The notes under the pieces are model-generated. The model saw only the letters and a list, made by a program, of their open reading frames with translations. It did no database searches and was not told where the DNA came from. This document shows positions 9,401-20,226 of a stretch of DNA of 64,000 nt, one piece after another; the stretch's first letter is position 1; every line of letters starts with the position of its first letter. Location: assembly GCF_003385185.1 (NCBI RefSeq), contig NZ_PQHZ01000008.1:62001-126000 (forward strand), written 5' to 3'. A program made the translations under genes and the position numbers. This stretch comes from Amycolatopsis palatopharyngis. GTDB taxonomy: Bacteria > Actinomycetota > Actinomycetes > Mycobacteriales > Pseudonocardiaceae.

Positions 9401-10072
9401 CTGCCGCTGATGGACTCCGGCAACTGGCGCGACGACGCCGACCTCGCCGAGGTGTACGCGGTCTGGGGCGGCTACGCCTACGGCCGCGACCTCGACGGCG
9501 CCCCGGCCAGGGAGGACATGGAGAACTCCTATCGGCGGATCGTGGTGGCGGCGAAGAACACCGACACCCGCGAGCACGACATCGCCGACTCCGACGACTA
9601 CTTCCAGTACCACGGCGGCATGATCGCCACGGTACGTGCGCTGACCGGCAGTGCGCCGGCATCCTATGTGGGCGACAGCACGACGCCCGACGCCGTGCGT
9701 ACCCGTTCGCTCTCGGAGGAGACGGCGCGGGTGTTCCGGGCGAGGGTGGTCAATCCCCGCTGGCTCACCGCGATGCGCAGGCACGGTTACAAGGGCGCCT
9801 TCGAACTGGCGGCCACTGTGGACTACCTGTTCGGCTTCGACGCCACCGCGGGCGTGGTGGACGACTGGATGTACGAGAAGCTTTCGGAGTCCTACGTGCT
9901 CGACGCGGAGAACCAGGAGTTCCTGGCGTCGGCGAACCCCTGGGCACTGCGCGGCATCATCGAGCGCCTGAACGAGGCGGCCGACCGCGGCCTGTGGGCC
10001 GAGCCGGACCCCGACCTGCTCGACCGGATGCGTGAGGTCTACCTCCGGCTGGAGGGCGACCTGGAGGACTGA
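6452..10072 (+). CDS. cobN: Aerobic cobaltochelatase subunit CobN
   Basis: A 1206-residue protein, full length for CobN, the large ATP-dependent subunit that inserts cobalt into hydrogenobyrinate diamide in aerobic cobalamin synthesis. Recognisable blocks include GNVVLMIQPPRGFGENP, VVHLGKHGSLEWLPGK, LPLIYPFLINDPGEGAQAK and DIADSDDYFQYHGGM. CobS/CobT or ChlI/ChlD partners are not in this window. The GTG start follows GAGAGGAG, and a cobalamin riboswitch precedes it. A TTTCCCGGGAAA palindrome (6867-6878) lies within the gene, read as LSRES, in a linker just before the conserved VVAILYYRAHHLSGN block. Confidence 0.95.
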   Translation: MILLLSTSDTDLLSARGSGADYRLANPSRLDLADLPGLLDGADIVIVRILGSPKSWQEGLDTIRASGKHAVVLGGEQAPDAELMELSTTPAGIATQAHVYLAQGGPENLTQLFHFLSDTLLLTGHGFEAPAEQATWGTLSRESAARQDAPVVAILYYRAHHLSGNTAFVETLAAQIEAAGGRALPIYCASLRSREPEMMAALAEADALLVTVLAAGGTRPSEAGAGGDDEAWDVAEMAALDIPILQALCLTSDRDTWQDNDEGLSPLDAGNQMAVPEFDGRLITVPFSFKEMDDDGLPRYVPDAERAGRVARIALAHARLRHTPPGDRKIALMLSAYPTKHSRVGNAVGLDTPASAVELLRQMRDRGYDLGPDAFPGVEPTGALLPDGTPQPDGDALIHALIAAGGQDPEWLTEEQLAGNPIRVPATRYREWFATLPEELRAAMQEHWGPPPGELYVDRSHDPEGEIVLASLQAGNVVLMIQPPRGFGENPVAIYHNPDLPPSHHYLAAYRWLEEEFGAHAVVHLGKHGSLEWLPGKTAGLSASCAPDAVLGDLPLIYPFLINDPGEGAQAKRRAHATIVDHLIPPMARAESYGDLARLEQLLDEYANISAMDPAKLPAIRSQIWTLIQAAKLDHDLGVEERPHDAEFDDFLLHIDGWLCEVKDAQIRDGLHILGAAPVGEARVNLVLSILRAQQMWGGQQGAVPGLRSALGLKENAPMSDVDAVESTAHALVQAMETRDWSPEAVPAVCAEVLQGEGDSDVARVLAFAATEVVPRLAGTAAEIDAVLHALDGGYIPAGPSGSPLRGLVNVLPTGRNFYTVDPKAIPSRLAWETGQSLADSLLRRYREDTGDWPRSVGLSVWGTSAMRTSGDDAAEVLALLGVQPRWDEASRRVTGIEAIPLAELGRPRIDVTVRISGFFRDAFPHVIDLLDDAVRLVAGLDEPESENYVRAHTRADLDRHGDQRRATTRIFGSKPGSYGAGLLPLMDSGNWRDDADLAEVYAVWGGYAYGRDLDGAPAREDMENSYRRIVVAAKNTDTREHDIADSDDYFQYHGGMIATVRALTGSAPASYVGDSTTPDAVRTRSLSEETARVFRARVVNPRWLTAMRRHGYKGAFELAATVDYLFGFDATAGVVDDWMYEKLSESYVLDAENQEFLASANPWALRGIIERLNEAADRGLWAEPDPDLLDRMREVYLRLEGDLED
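6861..6883. repeat. TTTCCCGGGAAA palindrome inside cobN
   Basis: The 12-bp core occupies 6867-6878 with flanks CGC and GTGCG like those of the copies at 23184 and 56479. It is translated in frame in a variable linker of CobN. Confidence 0.75.
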
Positions 10073-10102
10073 GCGCGAGGCCCCCAGTCCGGGGAGAAAC
10101 GT

Positions 10103-10489
10103 TCACATTGGCACCTGCCTGAGCTGGATGTCGTCGAGCCGCTTCTCCACGACAACACCGTCGGGCAGGTCCTCCACCACGTCGAGCAGGTAGTCGGTCA
10201 ACCGGGGCGCCGCATGATGGTTGTATCCCTGCGCCTCCAAACTGGACCGCACGGCCTCGGCATAGTCCGCACGGCTGAAGCCGGCCAGCGTCCGCACCAT
10301 CGCGGTTGTCGTCGCCCGATGCGAGTTCATCCCGGCGAACCCGCGACCGCAGCCGCAGCCGCCATCCGGATCCTCGCGGTCTCGGCGGCACACCGGAAGG
10401 AGCAGCACCAACTCCCCCTCGATGCACCAGTTGTAGTCGTTGTCGCGGGTACCTTGCATCGCCGATGTCGCGACCAGAACCTTCACCAT
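10103..10489 (-). CDS. Conserved hypothetical protein with cysteine cluster
   Basis: A 128-residue cytoplasmic protein with no recognised catalytic domain. It begins MVKVLVATSAMQGTRDNDYNW and has a central Cys/Gly segment, VCRRDREDPDGGCGCGRGFAG, that could bind a metal. GGGAG precedes the ATG. It lies downstream of, and in the same direction as, ilvD, separated by repeat array B, so it may have its own promoter. The sequence looks conserved and well folded, but no function can be given. Confidence 0.75.
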   Translation of the reverse strand: MVKVLVATSAMQGTRDNDYNWCIEGELVLLLPVCRRDREDPDGGCGCGRGFAGMNSHRATTTAMVRTLAGFSRADYAEAVRSSLEAQGYNHHAAPRLTDYLLDVVEDLPDGVVVEKRLDDIQLRQVPM

Positions 10490-10589
10490 CGCCGCTCCCC
10501 TTCCCGTGGGCCCGCCCCTCGCGGACCACCGCTGGATACCTGACTACCAGCGGGGTCCGACAGGGGCTGACCTGCGGGAACGGGAGCCG

Positions 10590-10673
10590 CGACGGAACTG
10601 CAAACTCGCGCACCGAAACTGCAAAGTCGGCCGCCGAAACTGCAAACTCGGGCCCTGAAACTGCAAAGTCGGG
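10590..10673 (-). repeat. 21-bp 3'-end tandem array B (4 units)
   Basis: Read on the minus strand, four 21-bp units (CCCGACTTTGCAGTTTCAGG and relatives) begin one base after the ilvD TAA. The order is GACTT, GAGTT, GACTT, GAGTT. The family, orientation relative to the gene and period are the same as array A. Confidence 0.95.
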
Positions 10674-10674
10674 G

Positions 10675-12348
10675 TTAGGAGGTTACGGCGCCGTTGGCTG
10701 CTGAGCCGACCAGTTTCGCGTACTTGGCCAGGACGCCGGTGCGGCGCGGGACCTCCGGCTGCTGCCAGCCTTCCTTGCGTTGCTGGAGTTCCGCCGGGTC
10801 GATCTCGACGTCGAGGGTGCGCTTTTCCATGTCGAGCACGATCGGGTCGCCGTCGCGGACGAACGCGATCGGGCCACCGTGGGCGGCCTCGGGCGCGACG
10901 TGCCCGACGCACAGCCCCGTCGTGCCACCGGAGAAGCGGCCGTCGGTCAGCAGCAGCACGTCCTTGCCGAGACCCGCGCCCTTGATCGCGCCGGTCACGG
11001 CCAGCATTTCGCGCATCCCCGGGCCACCGCGCGGACCCTCGTTCTTGATGACGACCACGTCACCGGCCTTGAGCTCGGCGAGTGCGTCCATCGCGGCCTG
11101 CTCGCCGTCGAAGACCCTGGCCGTGCCCTCGAACCGCGCCGAGTCGAATCCGGCACTCTTCACCACGGCGCCCTCGGGGGCCAGGCTGCCGTGCAGGATC
11201 GTCAGCCCGCCGGTCGGGTGAATGGGGTCGGTCAGTTTGCGGATCACCGAGCCGTCGAGCTCCGGCGGCGCCAGTTCGTCCAGGTTCTCTCGCACCGTAC
11301 GGCCGGTGACCGTCATGCACTCGCCGTGCAGCAGCCCGGCGTCCAGCAGCGCCTTCATCACCACGGGTACGCCGCCGACGCGGTCCACCGCGGTCATCAC
11401 GTGCCTGCCGAACGGCTTGACGTCGGCCAGGTGCGGAACCCGGTCGCCGATCCGGGTGAAGTCGTCGAGGGTCAGCTCCACCTCGGCCTCGTGCGCGATG
11501 GCCAGCAGGTGCAGCACGGCGTTCGTGGAACCGCCGAGCGCCATGACCACGGCGATGGCGTTCTCGAACGCCTCCTTCGTCATGATGGCGCGCGCCGTGA
11601 GCCCGGAACGCAGCATCTCCACGACGGCCTCACCGCTGGCCCTGGCGAAGCCGTCCCGCCTGCGGTCCACCGAGGGCGGGCTCGCCGAGCCGGGCAGCGA
11701 CATCCCCAGCGCCTCGGCCGCGCAGGCCATCGTGTTGGCCGTGTACATCCCGCCGCAGGCACCCTCACCAGGACAGATGGCGCGCTCGATCTTGTCGACC
11801 TGCTCACGGGAGATCAGCCCGCGGGCGCAGGCACCGACGGCCTCGAAGGCGTCGATGATCGTGACCTCCTCGCCGTCCACCGTGCCGGGCAGGATCGTGC
11901 CCGCGTAGAGGAACACCGAGGCCACGTCGAGGCGCGCGGCCGACATCAGCATGCCGGGCAGGCTCTTGTCGCACCCGGCGAGCAACACGGTGCCGTCGAG
12001 GCGCTCGGCCTCGACCACGGTCTCCACGGAGTCGGCGATCACCTCGCGCGACACCAGGGAGAAGTGCATCCCCTCGTGCCCCATCGAGATCCCGTCGGAC
12101 ACCGAGATCGTGCCGAACTCCATCGGGAATCCGCCGCCCGCGTGCACGCCCTGCTTACTCGCCTCTGCGAGCCGCTGCAGCGACAGGTTGCACGGGGTGA
12201 TCTCGTTCCACGATGAAGCCACACCGATCTGCGGCTTCGCGAAGTCCTCGTCCCCCATGCCCACAGCGCGGAGCATTCCGCGGGCGGCGGCCCGCTCGAT
12301 CCCGTCGGTGACCTCACGGCTGCGCGGCTTGATGTCATAGTCGGCCAT
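10675..12348 (-). CDS. ilvD: Dihydroxy-acid dehydratase IlvD
   Basis: A 557-residue dehydratase of branched-chain amino acid biosynthesis (2,3-dihydroxy-isovalerate to 2-keto-isovalerate), carrying an Fe-S cluster. Family signatures are [10 protein letters not shown] and the C-terminal [21 protein letters not shown]; cluster cysteines include those in CDKS and [12 protein letters not shown]. Start ATG 12348 ([10 protein letters not shown]) is chosen; an in-frame ATG at 12366 would add six residues. It is transcribed alone, divergently from tex. Confidence 0.95.
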   Translation of the reverse strand: MADYDIKPRSREVTDGIERAAARGMLRAVGMGDEDFAKPQIGVASSWNEITPCNLSLQRLAEASKQGVHAGGGFPMEFGTISVSDGISMGHEGMHFSLVSREVIADSVETVVEAERLDGTVLLAGCDKSLPGMLMSAARLDVASVFLYAGTILPGTVDGEEVTIIDAFEAVGACARGLISREQVDKIERAICPGEGACGGMYTANTMACAAEALGMSLPGSASPPSVDRRRDGFARASGEAVVEMLRSGLTARAIMTKEAFENAIAVVMALGGSTNAVLHLLAIAHEAEVELTLDDFTRIGDRVPHLADVKPFGRHVMTAVDRVGGVPVVMKALLDAGLLHGECMTVTGRTVRENLDELAPPELDGSVIRKLTDPIHPTGGLTILHGSLAPEGAVVKSAGFDSARFEGTARVFDGEQAAMDALAELKAGDVVVIKNEGPRGGPGMREMLAVTGAIKGAGLGKDVLLLTDGRFSGGTTGLCVGHVAPEAAHGGPIAFVRDGDPIVLDMEKRTLDVEIDPAELQQRKEGWQQPEVPRRTGVLAKYAKLVGSAANGAVTS

Positions 12349-12461
12349 GCCCTGATGATGCCGCACAGGTCCGTGTTCTTCCCGGCAGGCCGACGGTGCA
12401 CAATTCTGCGACGGCGTGCAACGCGAACGAGAGAGCGGGATCTGAGGAAGTGGGACAGGAC

Positions 12462-14879
<2,418 letters not shown>

Positions 14880-14926
14880 CCGCCGGGCCGTCATCTGTGT
14901 GGCGTACACGCCACTGGACAAGGACA

Positions 14927-15391
14927 ATGGCGGCCATGTCTTCCACAGGTGGTTTGAACCCGGCGACGCGAGCCCGGCTGGAGCAGGAACTCGCCCAGTT
15001 GCGGGAGCAGCACACCGCGCTCGCGCCGCGGTTCGGCGAGGAGTCGGTCGGCGACAGCGCCGACCAGGCGGACATGCTGGAGCGCGCCGAGACGGCGGCC
15101 TGGATGGAACGACGGATACACGAGATCAAGGAGTTGCTGACCGGCGGCGCTGAAGCGGACTACGCCGTCGCCCCTGGCACCGAGGTGAAGCTGCGCTTCG
15201 CCGACGGCAGCGAGGACACGATGCGGATCATCGCGATCGCCGAGGAGGCGGTCGACGATGCCGACGCGCTCACCCTGGACAGCCCGCTCGGCAAGGCAGT
15301 CGCGGCCCACGGCCCCGGTGACAAGATCACCTACCGCACCCCCAGCGGTGAAGCCACGGCCGAGATCCTGGAGATGACCCCACCGGCCTAA
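14927..15391 (+). CDS. greA: GreA/GreB family transcription elongation factor
   Basis: A 154-residue protein with an N-terminal coiled coil (ATRARLEQELAQLREQ ... MERRIHEIKELL) and a C-terminal FKBP-like domain (GTEVKLRFADGSEDTMRI ... SPLGKAV ... GDKITYRTPSGEATAEIL), the Gre layout. It stimulates RNA cleavage in stalled RNA polymerase. The acidic tip segment is GDSADQADM. Actinomycetes often carry a second Gre-like protein, so this may not be the main GreA. AAGGA lies just before ATG 14927; ATG 14936 is an alternative. Confidence 0.85.
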   Translation: MAAMSSTGGLNPATRARLEQELAQLREQHTALAPRFGEESVGDSADQADMLERAETAAWMERRIHEIKELLTGGAEADYAVAPGTEVKLRFADGSEDTMRIIAIAEEAVDDADALTLDSPLGKAVAAHGPGDKITYRTPSGEATAEILEMTPPA

Positions 15392-15416
15392 CCCGCCTCC
15401 GCCGCGCCCTCCGAGG

Positions 15417-15503
15417 AGTTCCCCAATGTGGCTTTCGGGACGTTGGAGTACCCGAATGCCACATTGGGGACGTTGAAGTACCCCAATGCCACATTGGGGA
15501 ACT
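15417..15503. repeat. CCCCAATG/CATTGGGG hairpin cluster between convergent genes
   Basis: The outer arms AGTTCCCCAATGTGGC and GCCACATTGGGGAACT are exact reverse complements enclosing about 55 bp. Inside are two small hairpins of the form CCCCAATG-CCA-CATTGGGG (the first with one mismatch) separated by the direct repeat GGGACGTTGRAGTACC. It lies between the convergent greA-type gene and the AurF-type gene, so it may serve as a bidirectional terminator. It has the look of a dispersed palindromic repeat. Confidence 0.85.
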
Positions 15504-15523
15504 CCTCTGCCGCTGGCGGGCGC

Positions 15524-16429
15524 TCAGATCAGGTGGGCTCGGCGCCAGAGGCCGGTGGTGGGGCCGCCGATCAAGCCCTGCTCCCGGAGGAACGGCACGA
15601 CCTTCTCCCCCATCCAGCGGCGTGTCTGGTGAAAGTGCGGGTTGGCGAGCGCGGCGGCGCGGCCCTCAGCGGGCCGGATACCGACGCTGGCATACACCTT
15701 CGGGTCGATCAGGCACTCGATCACGGCATAGGACACGACACCGGTGCGCCAGCGGTGCAGGCTCCGGCCCGCCCGCGAGAGCCCCGGCATGGTCCTGGCG
15801 ACCTCCTCCCGCGCGTACCGCACGTGCCTGGCCTCCTCCACGACGTGGATGCGGTTCACGGCGCGGATGAGCGGCTGGATGTTCTCGTCGTCCATCATCG
15901 AGCGCTGCAGCCGGTCCGTGGTCTCCTCCGCGACGAGCACACTCGCGAACATCGAGGGCCCGCTCGCGGTGGCCTTGAACAGCCGCGCGAGATTGTGCAC
16001 CAGCCGGGGCGGCCCGTACCGGGGCACGCCGAGGCGCTCTGCCGCCCTGGCGAACATCACCGAGTGCCTGGTCTCGTCGCCGATCTCGGTGAGCGCGTAC
16101 TGGGCGTGCGCACTGCGCGGGTCGAGATCGTACGCATATCGGGTGAGCATCTGTATCAGGCAGATCTCGAACCACAGCCCGACGCTCATGATGCTGGCCA
16201 TCTCGTGCTTGGACAGTTCGATCCGCTGCTGCTCGCTCAGCGTCCGCCACAGGTCGGTTCCGTACAGCGACACCCGCTCCAGCGGCATGAACGGCTTGCC
16301 CTCGACCAGCGGAGCGTCCCAGTCGACGTCCAGGTCCGGATCATAGGAGTTGCGCGCCGATGAGGTCAGCAGCCGCGCGGCTGTGACCTGTGGATCTCTG
16401 GATTGTTCTGCCCGGCCCGTTGTCGCCAT
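15524..16429 (-). CDS. AurF-type non-heme diiron oxygenase
   Basis: A ~301-residue helical protein resembling the AurF p-aminobenzoate N-oxygenase family. Metal-ligand helices are visible as EIGDETRHSVMFAR and RIHVVEEARHVRYAREEV (two E-x2-H motifs), with further Glu candidates in LVAEETTDRL. Such enzymes oxidise amines or other substrates using O2. ATG 16429 has GAGGAGAG 5 nt upstream; GTG 16435 is in frame. Two related operator-like repeats lie upstream. The physiological substrate is unknown. Confidence 0.85.
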   Translation of the reverse strand: MATTGRAEQSRDPQVTAARLLTSSARNSYDPDLDVDWDAPLVEGKPFMPLERVSLYGTDLWRTLSEQQRIELSKHEMASIMSVGLWFEICLIQMLTRYAYDLDPRSAHAQYALTEIGDETRHSVMFARAAERLGVPRYGPPRLVHNLARLFKATASGPSMFASVLVAEETTDRLQRSMMDDENIQPLIRAVNRIHVVEEARHVRYAREEVARTMPGLSRAGRSLHRWRTGVVSYAVIECLIDPKVYASVGIRPAEGRAAALANPHFHQTRRWMGEKVVPFLREQGLIGGPTTGLWRRAHLI

Positions 16430-16455
16430 CGCCACTCTCCTCGCCGAGATAGCGG

Positions 16456-16495
16456 GTACATCACGTACTCGATACCTGGAGGGTACATCTTGTAT
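16456..16495. promoter_or_regulatory. Tandem operator-like repeats upstream of the AurF-type gene
   Basis: GTACATCACGTAC (16456-16468) and GTACATCTTGTAT (16483-16495) are two copies of an imperfect GTAC-N5-GTAC palindrome 27 bp apart, each preceded by GG. The spacing places them on the same DNA face within ~70 bp of the oxygenase start. The regulator is unknown; a TetR-type protein encoded elsewhere, or the nearby AraC regulator, are candidates. Confidence 0.55.
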
Positions 16496-16566
16496 CTGTT
16501 ACTGGAACCTCAGCCTGGTCGGCATGTGCCGTGCGGTGGCGGCATGGAACTGGCCCCGACCAGCCA

Positions 16567-16884
16567 CTACCGCCGGACACGCCGCAGACAGAACGCCACT
16601 GACCCGACGGCCACCGCGGCCAGTAGCACCACCGCGGCGACCACCCCGACGGCGAAACCAGGGCCCACCGGTGCGGCCACTTCGAAGACGGCATCCCTCG
16701 TCAGGATCCGGCAGCCGTTCTCGGTGATCTCGAACCCGGTGGCGCCGCGGTACCCCAAACCGTTCTCAAGGCAGTCGCGGTACCAGGAGCCGGTGATCGC
16801 GGCCCAGACCAGCACGACGGCCGCGAGTACCGCCACCGAACCCGCACCGCGCGTCGAGCACGGAGCCGATCTCCCCTGCCTCAC
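16567..16884 (-). CDS. Small two-helix membrane protein coupled to AraC gene
   Basis: A 105-residue protein with two hydrophobic helices (SVAVLAAVVLVWAAIT and VGVVAAVVLLAAVAVGS) flanking an extracytoplasmic segment with two cysteines (CLENG, ENGCRIL). Its GTG start overlaps the AraC stop as GTGA, so it is translationally coupled to it. No family is recognised. The coupling suggests a conserved pair, but the gene is small and the call rests on start-stop overlap and composition. Confidence 0.6.
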   Translation of the reverse strand: MRQGRSAPCSTRGAGSVAVLAAVVLVWAAITGSWYRDCLENGLGYRGATGFEITENGCRILTRDAVFEVAAPVGPGFAVGVVAAVVLLAAVAVGSVAFCLRRVRR

Positions 16885-17957
16885 CCGGCTCGGCCGCCGG
16901 CGGACCCCGCTGAGCCGGGCAGCGCGGGCCTGCGCCGCCTGGCATAGGCCGACGGCGTCATCCCCTTCCACCGTTTGAACGCGTAGATGAAACTGGACGC
17001 CTCGGCGTACCCGAGGCGCACCGCGACGTCCTCCACCGAGAGCGCCCCCGTGCCCAGCAGTTCCTCGGCCAGCGCCTGGCGGACCTCGTCGACCAGCGTG
17101 CGGTAGCTGGTGCCCGCCTCGGTCAACCTGCGCCGCAGGGTTCGCGGGCTCATGGCCAGCTCGCGGGCGAGCCGGTCCATGCCCGTATGTGGCCCGGTAC
17201 GCAGCAGGCGTTCCCTGACCTCGTGCGCGATCCCCGTCCTCGCCCGGCGCCGCGCGACCATCTCGGCACACTGCGCCATGCAGATCGCCACCGTGTGCTG
17301 ATTGGCCTGTGGCAGCGCCTGGTCGAGATACGCGGCGTCGAAGCTGAGGGCCACGACGCCGGAACCAAAGACCGGCTCGATTCCGAAGACCTCCAGATAG
17401 GGGTCGATGCCTGGCGGGCGCGGCCCACACAGTTCGAGGCCGAGCAGCGAGATGGCCGGAAGCAGATCGCGCATCATCGTGTGGATCGCGGCGAGGTCGC
17501 GTAGGGCGAGAAACCCGTCGACGTCTTCGGGCACCCGCTCGTTGTGCAGTGCCAGCGTGACCCGTCCGGCGTCCACGGTGATCTGGGGAATGCTGAACGT
17601 GAAACTGAGATCGAGGTAGCGCAGGGCGAACACCATCGCGTCGCGCAGTGTGGGGCTGCTGATGCAGGCGAAGCCGAAGATGCCGAACGTGGTGAGGTGA
17701 TAGCGCCGTCCTAGATCGACCGCCGTCGCACTGTCGTCCCCCAGCGCGGCCACGAGTGCGCGCACCACATCCAGTTCCTGCCTGGCATCGACCTGCAGCT
17801 CGGGATCGACCAGATCCGCCTCCCGCAGCCCGGAACCGCGCAGCAGTTCGGCCACGGGGACACCGCGCTGCCCGGCGAACTCGGACATCAGCAGGATGCT
17901 TGCCGGGGTTCGCGGGAAGTCCCAGTCGCGGACGGCCGGGACGGCGAGTTCGGGCAT
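16881..17957 (-). CDS. AraC family regulator (OruR-type, with Arabinose_bd-like domain)
   Basis: A ~358-residue regulator. The N-terminal ~200 residues match the ligand-sensing part of the OruR/ArgR-like AraC class (AVDLGRRYHLTTFGIFGFACIS, LDLSFTFSIPQ). The C-terminus has two helix-turn-helix motifs (LARELAMSPRTLRRRLTEAG and VEDVAVRLGYAEASSFIYAFKRWKGMTPSAYA). A CATAAT hexamer ends 7 nt before ATG 17957, which would give a leaderless transcript; GTG 17990 is an upstream alternative. It is divergent from the cholesterol oxidase gene, a likely target by position. Confidence 0.88.
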   Translation of the reverse strand: MPELAVPAVRDWDFPRTPASILLMSEFAGQRGVPVAELLRGSGLREADLVDPELQVDARQELDVVRALVAALGDDSATAVDLGRRYHLTTFGIFGFACISSPTLRDAMVFALRYLDLSFTFSIPQITVDAGRVTLALHNERVPEDVDGFLALRDLAAIHTMMRDLLPAISLLGLELCGPRPPGIDPYLEVFGIEPVFGSGVVALSFDAAYLDQALPQANQHTVAICMAQCAEMVARRRARTGIAHEVRERLLRTGPHTGMDRLARELAMSPRTLRRRLTEAGTSYRTLVDEVRQALAEELLGTGALSVEDVAVRLGYAEASSFIYAFKRWKGMTPSAYARRRRPALPGSAGSAGGRAG

Positions 17958-18075
17958 GACCGGAATTATGGATCCAAGGGGCCTGGCCACTCCACCGGGG
18001 GACTTGGCCGGTTTTCTCGATTCGCTGACCTGTGTTGCACTTCACTCGCCCGAATCGGGGTTCTACGGTCTCGCC

Positions 18076-19788
18076 ATGACGAAGTGGGATTCCGACTCCG
18101 ACTACGACGTGCTGGTGATCGGCTCCGGGTTCGGTGGCAGCGTGACCGCGCTCCGTCTGACCGAGAAGGGCTACCGGGTCGGCGTACTGGAGACCGGGCG
18201 CCGCTTCGCCGACGACGAGTTCGCCAGGACCTCGTGGCGACTGCGCAAATACCTGTGGGCACCCAAATTCGGCTGTTTCGGCATCCAGCGGCTCACCCTG
18301 CTGAAGAACACCTTCGTGATGAGCGGCTCCGGTGTCGGCGGGGGTTCACTGGTGTACGCCAACACGCTCTACGAGCCGCCGGACACCTTCTACTCCGACC
18401 CGCAGTGGGCCCACATCACCGACTGGAAGGCCGAACTCGGCCCGCACTACGACCAGGCTTCCCGGATGCTCGGTGTGACCGAGAACCCGGCGACCACCCC
18501 GGCCGACCGCGTGCTGCGCGAGGTCGCCGAAGACATGGGAATCGGTCACACCTATCGCAGAACCCCTGTCGGCGTGTTCTTCGGACCGCCCGGCACCACG
18601 CAGGGCGAGAGCGTGGCGGACCCCTTCTTCGGCGGGGCCGGGCCGCGGCGGCGCACATGCACCCACTGCGGGGAGTGCATGACCGGCTGCCGGCACGGCG
18701 CGAAGAACACCCTGGTCAAGAACTACCTTTACCTGGCGGAACAGGCAGGCGCGGAGGTACACCCGCTGACCACGGCGGTGGACGTCCGGCCACTGGCCGG
18801 CGGCGGCTACCGGGTGTACACCGAGCGGACCGGGCGCTGGCTGCGCAGGGCCTCGCGCACGTTCACCGCCGATCAGGTGGTCTTCGCCGCGGCGTCGCTG
18901 GGCACACAGCGATTGCTGCACACGTTGAAGGAAACCGGCGCGCTGCCCAGGATCTCCCCGCGTCTCGGCATGCTCGCCAGGACGAACTCGGAAGCAGTGC
19001 TGGCCGCGCGCTCCCTGCGCTCCGACACCGACTTCACCAAGGGTGTCGCCATCACCTCCTCCATCCACCCCGACGCCGTGACCCATGTGGAACCCGTGCG
19101 GTACGGCAAGGGCAGCAACTTCATGGGTCTGCTCACCACCGCGCTGGTGGACGCGGAGCCGGGACGGCGTCGCTGGGTGCTCGGGCTGCGGGAACTCTGG
19201 CGACAGCGGAGGCAGTTGCACCGCCTGCACAACCCCCGCCGCTGGTCGGAGCGGATGATCGGGTTGCTCGTCATGCAGACGCTGGACAACTCGGTCACCA
19301 CCTACACCCGACGCGGCCTGCTCGGCAGGCGGATGACCACCCGGCAGGGCGACGGAACGCCGAGTCCGGAATGGATCCCCGCCGGAAACGAGGTCACCCG
19401 CAGGGTGGCCGAGAAGATCGGCGGTCTCGCACAGGGCGCCTGGACCGACATGTTCAACATCCCGATCACCGGCCACTTCATCGGCGGCTGCGCGATAGGT
19501 GATTCGCCCTCCACCGGAGTCGTCGATCCCTACCAGCGCCTCTACGGGCACGAAGGCGTGCACGTGGTCGATGGCTCCGCCATCTCGGCCAACCTCGGCG
19601 TCAACCCGTCGCTGACGATCACCGCACAGGCCGAGCGGGCGATGGCCTTCTGGCCGAACAAGGGCGAACCGGACCCGCGACCGCCGCTGGGGGCGGCCTA
19701 CCAGCGACTCAGCCCGATACCGCCGAAACGCCCGGCCGTGCCAGATTTCGCGCCGGGCGCGCTGCGGTTGCCGATCACCCCGGTCTGA
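18076..19788 (+). CDS. GMC-type cholesterol oxidase (ChoD-like)
   Basis: A 570-residue FAD oxidoreductase. The N-terminal Rossmann motif is VLVIGSGFGGSVTALRL; then MSGSGVGGGSLVYANTL, and a Cys-rich block CTHCGECMTGCRHGAKNTL that is characteristic of the actinobacterial ChoD group. The C-terminal GMC end is GHFIGGCAIGDSPSTGV ... VVDGSAISANLGVNPSLTITAQAERA. It oxidises sterol hydroxyls or similar alcohols. ATG 18076 is used; the frame is open upstream but lacks features there. It diverges from the AraC gene. Confidence 0.9.
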   Translation: MTKWDSDSDYDVLVIGSGFGGSVTALRLTEKGYRVGVLETGRRFADDEFARTSWRLRKYLWAPKFGCFGIQRLTLLKNTFVMSGSGVGGGSLVYANTLYEPPDTFYSDPQWAHITDWKAELGPHYDQASRMLGVTENPATTPADRVLREVAEDMGIGHTYRRTPVGVFFGPPGTTQGESVADPFFGGAGPRRRTCTHCGECMTGCRHGAKNTLVKNYLYLAEQAGAEVHPLTTAVDVRPLAGGGYRVYTERTGRWLRRASRTFTADQVVFAAASLGTQRLLHTLKETGALPRISPRLGMLARTNSEAVLAARSLRSDTDFTKGVAITSSIHPDAVTHVEPVRYGKGSNFMGLLTTALVDAEPGRRRWVLGLRELWRQRRQLHRLHNPRRWSERMIGLLVMQTLDNSVTTYTRRGLLGRRMTTRQGDGTPSPEWIPAGNEVTRRVAEKIGGLAQGAWTDMFNIPITGHFIGGCAIGDSPSTGVVDPYQRLYGHEGVHVVDGSAISANLGVNPSLTITAQAERAMAFWPNKGEPDPRPPLGAAYQRLSPIPPKRPAVPDFAPGALRLPITPV

Positions 19789-19843
19789 GGTGCCAGGGGG
19801 TGCGATTCGTTCGCGCCCACCGGTCGTGCGCGATGATGGGGAC

Positions 19844-20065
19844 ATGTCCAGCGTTCGCGACGTCACGATCAACGAAGAGCCCATCAAACTCGGCCAGTTC
19901 CTGAAACTGGCCGGCCTCGCCGACGACGGATCCCACGCGCGCGTCCTGCTCGAGGCGGGCGACGTCACGGTGAACGGCGAGCCCGAGCACCGGCGCGGAC
20001 GCCAGTTGCGTGGCGGCGACGTGGTCGCCATCGAGGCCGAGCGCGCCCGGGTCGTCCTCGCCTGA
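19844..20065 (+). CDS. S4-domain RNA-binding protein (YaaA-like)
   Basis: A 73-residue protein made of a single S4 fold: IKLGQFLKLAGLADDGSHARVLLEAGDVTVNGEPEHRRGRQLRGGDVV. Such stand-alone S4 proteins bind structured RNA. ATG 19844 starts the conserved part. It follows the cholesterol oxidase by 55 bp but is probably functionally unrelated to it. Confidence 0.88.
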   Translation: MSSVRDVTINEEPIKLGQFLKLAGLADDGSHARVLLEAGDVTVNGEPEHRRGRQLRGGDVVAIEAERARVVLA

Positions 20066-20226
20066 CAGCACGGCTGAACGGCAAACGAGTGAAACTCGAG
20101 TTCTTTTCGGAATACGGAGCGCGACCGAGTCGCAAATAATACCCAAAGTATTCGACAAGTCTGGTAATCGCTGTCCACGAGTCCTACGATCCGGGCAACT
20201 GGGCTCCTGCCTCCTGGGCGGTACAC
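20066..20226 (+). promoter_or_regulatory. AT-richer leader of the SARP-type regulator
   Basis: A 160-bp gap with a hairpin CGAGT-GAA-ACTCG followed by AGTTCTTTT near 20086-20107, a possible terminator of the S4 gene, then a locally AT-rich stretch (AAATAATACCCAAAGTATTC). The latter contains AATAC/GTATT arms and probably holds the promoter of the large regulator. Confidence 0.45.

Noticed and set aside
7019..9784. 921-codon open frame antisense to cobN
   Set aside because: A by-product of high GC in a real gene. The translation is low in hydrophobic blocks, has no recognisable domain, and cobN is clearly the coding strand.
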